This document shows, piece by piece, positions 60,229 to 64,000 of a stretch of DNA of 64,000 nt. How positions within the stretch are numbered: position 1 is the first letter of the stretch; the number at the start of each line of letters is the position of its first letter. The notes below the pieces were generated by a model. That model was not told the origin of the DNA. It saw only the letters and a list, made by a program, of their open reading frames with translations, and made no database searches. The stretch is from Thermodesulfobacteriota bacterium. GTDB lineage: Bacteria; Desulfobacterota; Desulfobacteria; Desulfobacterales; Desulfosudaceae. The translations under genes were made by a program, and so were the position numbers. The stretch lies in NCBI GenBank assembly GCA_040753795.1, contig JBFMDX010000010.1, forward strand, positions 78,687 to 142,686, written 5' to 3'.

Positions 60229-60295
60229 AGTATACGTAATTATTCAATAAATAAAGTAGGGATGTTCCGGAAGATCCGGAAGAATTACGTATACT
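60229..60295. promoter_or_regulatory. Long inverted repeat upstream of pyrD
   Basis: Perfect 13-bp arms AGTATACGTAATT (60229-60241) and AATTACGTATACT (60283-60295) enclose 41 bases that include a second inverted repeat TTCCGG-N5-CCGGAA (60265-60281). The element ends 20 bases before pyrD. It may be an operator or leader hairpin, or the trace of a small mobile element. Confidence 0.55.
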
Positions 60296-60314
60296 CTACC
60301 CGGATCAGGAAATA

Positions 60315-61226
60315 ATGAGCAACTTATCGGTCAATATCGGCGGGGTAAGACTGGCCAATCCGGTCATGACCGCTTCGGGTACCTTCGGCTACGGCCGGGA
60401 GTTTGAGCCTTTTCTGGACCTGAACCGCCTGGGCGGCATCATCGTCAAAGGCATATCGCTCAAACCATCCGCCGGGAATCCGCCGCCCCGGATCGTGGAG
60501 ACCGCCTGCGGCATGCTCAATGCCATCGGCCTGGAAAATGTCGGGCTGGAGGCCTTTGTCAGCGACAAACTCCCGTTTTTGAAAACCCTCTCCTGTCGCG
60601 TTTTCGTCAATATTTATGGCCGCGAGGTGGAGGATTACGCCGCCCTGGCCGAAGCCCTGGATGGCGTGGAAGGGATCAGCGGGCTGGAAATCAACATCTC
60701 CTGTCCCAACGTCAAGGCCGGCGGCATCGCCTTCGGCGTGGATCCGGCATCGGCCGCGAAGGTGGTGGCCGCGGTCCGGAAACGGACGGCCTATCATTTG
60801 ATGGTCAAGCTCTCCCCCAACGTCAGCGACATCGCGGCCATTGCCCGGAGCGTGGCCGACTCCGGGGCCGACGCCGTGTCCCTGATCAATACCCTGACCG
60901 GCATGGCGGTGGATATCCGCACCCGGCGGCCGAAGCTGGCCAACATCACCGGCGGCCTGTCCGGTCCGGCCATCAAACCGGTGGCCCTGCGCATGGTCTG
61001 GGAAACCGCCCGCAAGGTCGGCATCCCGGTGATCGGCATCGGCGGCATCATGACCACCGAGGACGCCCTGGAGTTTCTCATTGCCGGCGCCACGGCCGTT
61101 CAGGTGGGTACGGCCAGTTTCATCAATCCCCGGGCCGCCGTGGACATTATCGACGGCATCGACCGGTATCTGTCCGACAACGGCATCGCCTCGGTGAACG
61201 ATATCATCGGCTCCCTGGAGACGTAG
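60315..61226 (+). CDS. pyrD: Dihydroorotate dehydrogenase, class 1B
   Basis: A 303-residue TIM-barrel flavoprotein. Family features are ANPVMTASGTFGYGREF, the active-site Cys in LEINISCPNVKAGG, VKLSPNVSDI and the FMN phosphate loop IGIGGIMTTEDALEFLIAGA. Cys as the catalytic base and the length mark class 1B, which usually needs a PyrK iron-sulfur partner to use NAD; pyrK is not adjacent here. The enzyme makes orotate in pyrimidine synthesis in the cytosol. Confidence 0.94.
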   Translation: MSNLSVNIGGVRLANPVMTASGTFGYGREFEPFLDLNRLGGIIVKGISLKPSAGNPPPRIVETACGMLNAIGLENVGLEAFVSDKLPFLKTLSCRVFVNIYGREVEDYAALAEALDGVEGISGLEINISCPNVKAGGIAFGVDPASAAKVVAAVRKRTAYHLMVKLSPNVSDIAAIARSVADSGADAVSLINTLTGMAVDIRTRRPKLANITGGLSGPAIKPVALRMVWETARKVGIPVIGIGGIMTTEDALEFLIAGATAVQVGTASFINPRAAVDIIDGIDRYLSDNGIASVNDIIGSLET

Positions 61227-61441
61227 GCCTGTCATAAAACAGATGCTCTCCCGTTGCCGGCGGCGCTAACAACTACTCTGTTTTTAAAATTCCAGGCAAA
61301 TACCCGGTTATCCGAAAATCAAGTTTATAGGGTAGCTCTAAAAATTAGGATTATGGATCGAGGTCAAGGCGCGCGAACGGCGGGCATCAGCAGCCGCTGC
61401 TTTTTGCGGTCTGCTGAATGCTCTTTTTCGCCAATTTGATT

Positions 61442-61843
61442 TTATTGATGTGATGACATGTATTCAGTAACGGCTTGACTCAAAAGCCCCGAACGTGTTT
61501 CTCCATGCTTCTTGGCAAAATAATCTACAGAATTCAATAACCTTTCCGGCATGGTGATATTGATTCTTTTTGATTTAAGGGACAATTTACTTAGATCGAC
61601 GTCAACGATTGCCCAGATACCGTTTTGAAATTCTTTTTTGTTTTTATGCTTTTCAATGGTGGTGGCAACTGGGATAGGCTCAGAATCAAGTAGAATACCC
61701 TCGATATGGCATTCTGCGGCTTCTTGGGCATTTGCTAAAGCCTCTTCGATTGTGTCACCTGCAGAAAAACAGCCCGGTAAGTCAGGAAAAGTAACGCCAT
61801 AATCTGAATTTTTGTCTTTATGGATTACAACTGGGAATTTCAT
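61442..61843 (-). CDS. hicB: HicB-family antitoxin
   Basis: A 133-residue HicB. The N-terminal partial RNase-H-like fold (1-70; VVIHKDKNSDYGVTFPDLPG, CFSAGDTIEEALANAQEA) and the C-terminal ribbon-helix-helix (RINITMPERLLNSVDYFAKK) are complete. HicB neutralises the HicA mRNA-cleaving toxin and represses the operon. Its partner hicA directly upstream survives only as a 25-codon stub, so this is now an orphan antitoxin. The start at 61843 follows the stub's stop codon by four bases. Confidence 0.9.
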   Translation of the reverse strand: MKFPVVIHKDKNSDYGVTFPDLPGCFSAGDTIEEALANAQEAAECHIEGILLDSEPIPVATTIEKHKNKKEFQNGIWAIVDVDLSKLSLKSKRINITMPERLLNSVDYFAKKHGETRSGLLSQAVTEYMSSHQ

Positions 61844-61847
61844 AGTT

Positions 61848-61925
61848 TTACCTCCATTGCCAACCAGCCTGTCGGTAAATATTTCGAAGAGTCCCAACAG
61901 GGAGGTCTTTCTTGGGGTGGGGAAC
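61848..61925 (-). pseudogene. hicA: hicA toxin remnant cut at an attC junction
   Basis: The last 25 codons of hicA are left, reading VPHPKKDLPVGTLRNIYRQA and then GWQWR before TAA, the standard HicA C-terminus. Upstream of the first remaining codon, GTT (61923-61925), the DNA is attC and no longer hicA. The catalytic His and the N-terminal two thirds are gone. Confidence 0.85.
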
Positions 61926-62043
61926 GTCTGCAGCCAATGGGAGCCAGGGCTTCCACTGACTGTTTTAAAGATGGTTAAAGTCCAATTGTCCCCGAAATTT
62001 CAAAACCCGAGTGCCCTGGCGATCCATTGGGCTGCTTGGTTAG
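61923..62043 (-). other. attC site 1 of the cassette array
   Basis: A 121-bp imperfect palindrome. Inner arms CAGCC/GGCTG, AATGG/CCATT and GCCAGGGC/GCCCTGGC can pair, as in attC recombination sites. The recombination core GTT falls at 61923-61925, inside the hicA stub. It is the terminal site of the array and belongs to the Sel1-repeat cassette. Confidence 0.8.
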
Positions 62044-62726
62044 CTGTAGTTTTCCATTAATAAAGTTTCCAGTTCATCGAATTCTTCAAGACGTTGTTTA
62101 GCAGTACTCCTTGCACATATATCATCGGACTTTGCCGCTTGTTTGTACATCTTCCGGGCTTTTTTTGGATCTTTGGGCAAGACCTTTCCAAGAATATGAA
62201 AATCTGCAAGATGAATTAAGCAGTTTGGTTCTCCGAGGGCTACACCTTTTTCGTACCACATTACTGCTCGCTCAAGAAATTCTGGTTCATCTTCTGCACG
62301 ATCTTCCCAATGTTCAGCAATACGTAAAGCAGCTAAGCTGTGGCCACGGTCTGCAGCATCATAAAGATACTTCAACCCTTTTTCTTCGTCCATGGGCACG
62401 GGTTGCTGATTTAAAATTTCAGTAGAGTATCCGTTATTGCCCATACCTCCTGCGATATAACAGTAACCAAGGATGTAAGTGGCTTCGAGGTGCCCGAGTT
62501 CAGCTGCTCGTTTAAGAAATTGAAAAGCTTTTTTTCGATCAAAAGGGCCACCTTGACCATGAGCTAACATCATGTATGCTAAGTGCATAGCGTCTGGGTT
62601 GTCGAGCTCAGCTGCTTGGACAATAAGTTCACGTCCCTTTTTTTCATCTCTCCGGGCACCCCTTCCAAGCAAATATTGTGTACCCTGTCTCAACAACTCA
62701 TTACTTTTTTCAGCTTGTTGTTTCAT
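62040..62726 (-). CDS. Sel1-like repeat protein in an integron cassette
   Basis: A 228-residue protein made of Sel1-like (SLR/TPR) repeats of about 36 residues: AVDNPDAMHLAYMMLAHGQG-like units, AELGHLEATYILGYCYIAGG, DRGHSLAALRIAEHWEDRA, ALGEPNCLIHLADFHILGK. There is no signal peptide. Such repeat proteins mediate interactions, for example in signalling; the partner is unknown. The stop codon lies within attC site 1 and the gene starts 13 bases from attC site 2, the normal compact layout of a cassette. Confidence 0.85.
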   Translation of the reverse strand: MKQQAEKSNELLRQGTQYLLGRGARRDEKKGRELIVQAAELDNPDAMHLAYMMLAHGQGGPFDRKKAFQFLKRAAELGHLEATYILGYCYIAGGMGNNGYSTEILNQQPVPMDEEKGLKYLYDAADRGHSLAALRIAEHWEDRAEDEPEFLERAVMWYEKGVALGEPNCLIHLADFHILGKVLPKDPKKARKMYKQAAKSDDICARSTAKQRLEEFDELETLLMENYS

Positions 62727-62739
62727 TCTCGAGTTTTAT

Positions 62740-62861
62740 AACGGCGGCAGCCAATGGGAGCCAGGGCTTCCTCTGACTGTCTTAAAGATGGTTAATGTTT
62801 AGTTTCCCTCAAAATTTCAAAATCCGCAGCCCTGGCGATCCTTTGAGCTGCCTGGTTGTGC
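62740..62861 (-). other. attC site 2 of the cassette array
   Basis: About 122 bp with paired arms GGCAGC / GCTGCC and GCCAGGGC / GCCCTGGC. R'' is GCACAAC (rc of 62855-62861) and the core GTT is at 62740-62742. Confidence 0.8.
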
Positions 62862-62877
62862 TTCGATCACCGGTTAT

Positions 62878-63198
62878 TCAAACAATTTGTTTTATTAAAA
62901 CCCAAGAGCATATTATTGCTCCGAGGATTTTCAAAAATGTCGCGTTGACTTTAAAAGCCCAAGGAAAAATTACCCAGTTCAGATTATACATGAAAGCCAA
63001 AATATTACTTGCCACAATATGTAAGGCACCAAATATGAAAACTGCGACAGCGCCGTGATATTCACCAGGAATATTTAAAACAAATCCAAATTGTGTTGCG
63101 ATGAACAAAACCGCAAATATAATTATATAAATTAATTCATACCAATGTTTCGGCTTTAACCCAGAAAGTAATATCCCAAATTTTTCTTCAGCCTTCAT
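62878..63198 (-). CDS. Small membrane protein in an integron cassette
   Basis: A 106-residue protein with three hydrophobic segments (about 22-42, 50-70 and 85-105; ELIYIIIFAVLFIATQFGFV, GAVAVFIFGALHIVASNILA and LKILGAIICSWVLIKQIV). I do not recognise the family. It fills a compact cassette between attC sites 2 and 3. The AT-rich base composition differs from the chromosome nearby, as is usual for cassettes. Confidence 0.75.
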   Translation of the reverse strand: MKAEEKFGILLSGLKPKHWYELIYIIIFAVLFIATQFGFVLNIPGEYHGAVAVFIFGALHIVASNILAFMYNLNWVIFPWAFKVNATFLKILGAIICSWVLIKQIV

Positions 63199-63221
63199 AT
63201 ATTCTGTATTTTTTGAAGCAC

Positions 63222-63342
63222 AACGTCTTCAACCAAAGGGCGCCAGGGCTTCCACCGACTGACTTCAAGATGGATAAGTTCAATTCAACACAACTGTTCA
63301 ACAAGCCTGCCCTGGCGATCCTTTTGCGCTGAATTGTTGGAC
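63222..63342 (-). other. attC site 3 of the cassette array
   Basis: About 121 bp with paired arms around GCGCCAGGGC and GCCCTGGCG. R'' is GTCCAAC (consensus RYYYAAC). The core reads G|TTGTGC, whose TTGTGC is the complement of the next cassette's own R'' (GCACAAC), exactly as integron recombination leaves it. Confidence 0.85.
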
Positions 63343-63749
63343 ACTTTGTTTATTTTTACAGATCGAATTTCCAACACTCTGTCTTTGTCATCGATAACTA
63401 TAACAAGGTCGTCACTGTAAGGACCAAATAGACGAAACTTAAAAGGGAAGAAGAAGGGTGGTTCTTTCAAAAAAGCATTTTTCCAGTCAAAAATAGATCC
63501 GTAAACAAGTTCCTTGTGCTGACGCTCTGACCCGAAAAGGTGCTTTGATCCTTTTGGGAACGTGACGCACGGTTCTCCGATAGTTGAAATAACGGACTGC
63601 AATGTATCCCCGATGTAGATTGATGCAGCTTTTGTTCTTATTTTTTTCACACGGTATGCGTCAAGAGAGGTTCCCACTGTTAGAAAGAGCACGAGTGCAA
63701 TAAACAAGAAAGATACGATCTTTAAAACAATTTTGATCGTCTTTTTCAT
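63285..63749 (-). CDS. Anchored or secreted protein in an integron cassette
   Basis: A 154-residue protein with an N-terminal hydrophobic anchor or signal (IVLKIVSFLFIALVLFLTVG). The mature part includes YIGDTLQSVISTIGEP, which recalls the SmpA/OmlA-type periplasmic repeats (GMSxxxVxxxLGxP), and a beta-rich C-terminus (DDLVIVIDDKDRVLEIRSV). No firm family. It overlaps attC site 3 at its 3' end and starts 12 bases from attC site 4. Confidence 0.7.
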   Translation of the reverse strand: MKKTIKIVLKIVSFLFIALVLFLTVGTSLDAYRVKKIRTKAASIYIGDTLQSVISTIGEPCVTFPKGSKHLFGSERQHKELVYGSIFDWKNAFLKEPPFFFPFKFRLFGPYSDDLVIVIDDKDRVLEIRSVKINKVSNNSAQKDRQGRLVEQLC

Positions 63750-63760
63750 GTTATGTGTCC

Positions 63761-63885
63761 AACGTCTTCAGCCAGAGGGCGCCAGGGCTTTCTCCGACTG
63801 ACTTAAAGATGGTTAAAAGTTTAATTCCCCCAGTTGCTCAAAACCCGAGTGCCCTGGCGATCCTTACTGCGCTGAATTGTTGAAC
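63761..63885 (-). other. attC site 4 of the cassette array
   Basis: About 125 bp with arms around GCGCCAGGGC / GCCCTGGCG. R'' is GTTCAAC and the core is G|TTGGAC (63757-63763), which fits GTTRRRY and is the complement of the next cassette's R'' GTCCAAC. Confidence 0.85.
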
Positions 63886-63888
63886 GAA

Positions 63889-63901
63889 GCCGCTTCGCGG
63901 C
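63889..63901. repeat. Short GC-rich hairpin after attC site 4
   Basis: GCCGC-TTC-GCGGC, a perfect 5-bp stem. It lies just outside the array; similar loops occur in other attC sites, so it may be part of a damaged further site. Confidence 0.4.
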
Positions 63902-63916
63902 GGAATAATTAAAAGC

Positions 63917-63967
63917 GTATACTCCTGCCCGTGCTCAATTATGGGCGCCCCTACGAAAGGAGTATAC
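63917..63967. promoter_or_regulatory. Inverted repeat enclosing a ribosome binding site
   Basis: Perfect 10-bp arms GTATACTCCT (63917-63926) and AGGAGTATAC (63958-63967). The right arm contains AGGAG, the ribosome binding site of the gene at 63969, so folding of the RNA could shut off its translation. It may also be an operator or an element end. Confidence 0.6.
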
Positions 63968-63968
63968 C

Positions 63969-64000
63969 ATGGAAAACGCTGAAGTAAACCGTTTCAACCG
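63969..64000 (+). CDS. Start of an unidentified gene, cut by the window end
   Basis: Ten codons (MENAEVNRFN) behind a good AAAGGAG ribosome binding site. It reads away from the cassette array, the direction expected of an integrase gene beside an array. Too little is visible to say what it encodes; a tyrosine recombinase is possible but not shown. Confidence 0.5.
   Translation, partial: MENAEVNRFN

Noticed and set aside
63969..64000. Naming the terminal gene as an integron integrase.
   Set aside because: Only ten residues are visible and they do not match the usual IntI start; position alone is not enough.
1..64000. CRISPR arrays, rRNA or tRNA genes, and complete insertion sequences.
   Set aside because: No regularly spaced direct repeats, no tRNA-like cloverleaf or rRNA sequence, and no transposase reading frame was recognised on either strand.

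Overview
The window looks like chromosome of an anaerobic Desulfobacterota-type bacterium, in the sulfate-reducer lineage. That placement is inferred from gene content: tungsten aldehyde:ferredoxin oxidoreductase, DUF362 and DUF3786 iron-sulfur proteins, a NapH-like polyferredoxin, CooC, a RACo-like ASKHA activator and several large hybrid histidine kinases. No rRNA or tRNA gene was seen, so the placement is indirect.

Left part (1-14.8 kb): the end of ahcY, a PAS hybrid kinase, small envelope genes, a DUF523-DUF1722 protein, an outer-membrane protein, and an SOS-type cassette on the minus strand (CI/LexA-like repressor, umuD, umuC). The UmuD has lost both catalytic residues and its N-terminal arm. 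A rhomboid protease follows. A histidine-kinase-like protein and a receiver-AAA+ regulator then lie on the plus strand, with a BrnT/BrnA toxin-antitoxin pair between them.

Central island (14.8-35.7 kb): some 20 genes, all on the minus strand and many with start-stop overlaps. Read in the direction of transcription they are: a small protein, a papain-like peptidase, a coiled-coil protein, a zinc-ribbon plus FGE/C-type-lectin-fold protein, Avd, a reverse transcriptase with its template repeat, a second coiled-coil protein, a MIT-AAA ATPase closely resembling Vps4, a caspase-TPR protein, zinc-ribbon proteins, a second caspase, a second FGE/CLec protein, more zinc-ribbon proteins, membrane proteins, a third caspase and a DUF4384-like protein. 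This is a complete diversity-generating retroelement (DGR). The 121-bp template repeat differs from the neighbouring variable repeat at 16 positions, and every one is an adenine of the template. The two coiled-coil proteins end in motifs like the MIT-interacting motif of ESCRT-III subunits, so the ATPase and these proteins look like a bacterial ESCRT-III/Vps4-like module. My reading is a conflict or programmed-death system: a diversified sensor, three caspase-like proteases and one papain-like protease, and a membrane-remodelling machine, held together by a repeated zinc-ribbon tag.

Downstream (35.9-40.8 kb) is a minus-strand envelope operon: lipoprotein, periplasmic coiled coil, ExbB-like, ExbD-like, a proline-rich protein in the TonB position, and a lytic transglycosylase. 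From 41 to 61.2 kb the genes are mostly metabolic housekeeping: DUF3786, ferredoxin-AOR, hybrid kinase, hydrolase, DUF362, polyferredoxin, ASKHA-MBL-prmA-cooC, nadB, dnaJ, queD, MBL, C_GCAxxG_C_C and pyrD.

The right end (61.4-64 kb) is an integron-type cassette array. It has four attC sites and three minus-strand cassettes, and it ends at a hicA gene cut exactly at an attC core; hicB survives. A new plus-strand gene begins at 63969 behind an inverted repeat that contains its ribosome binding site.
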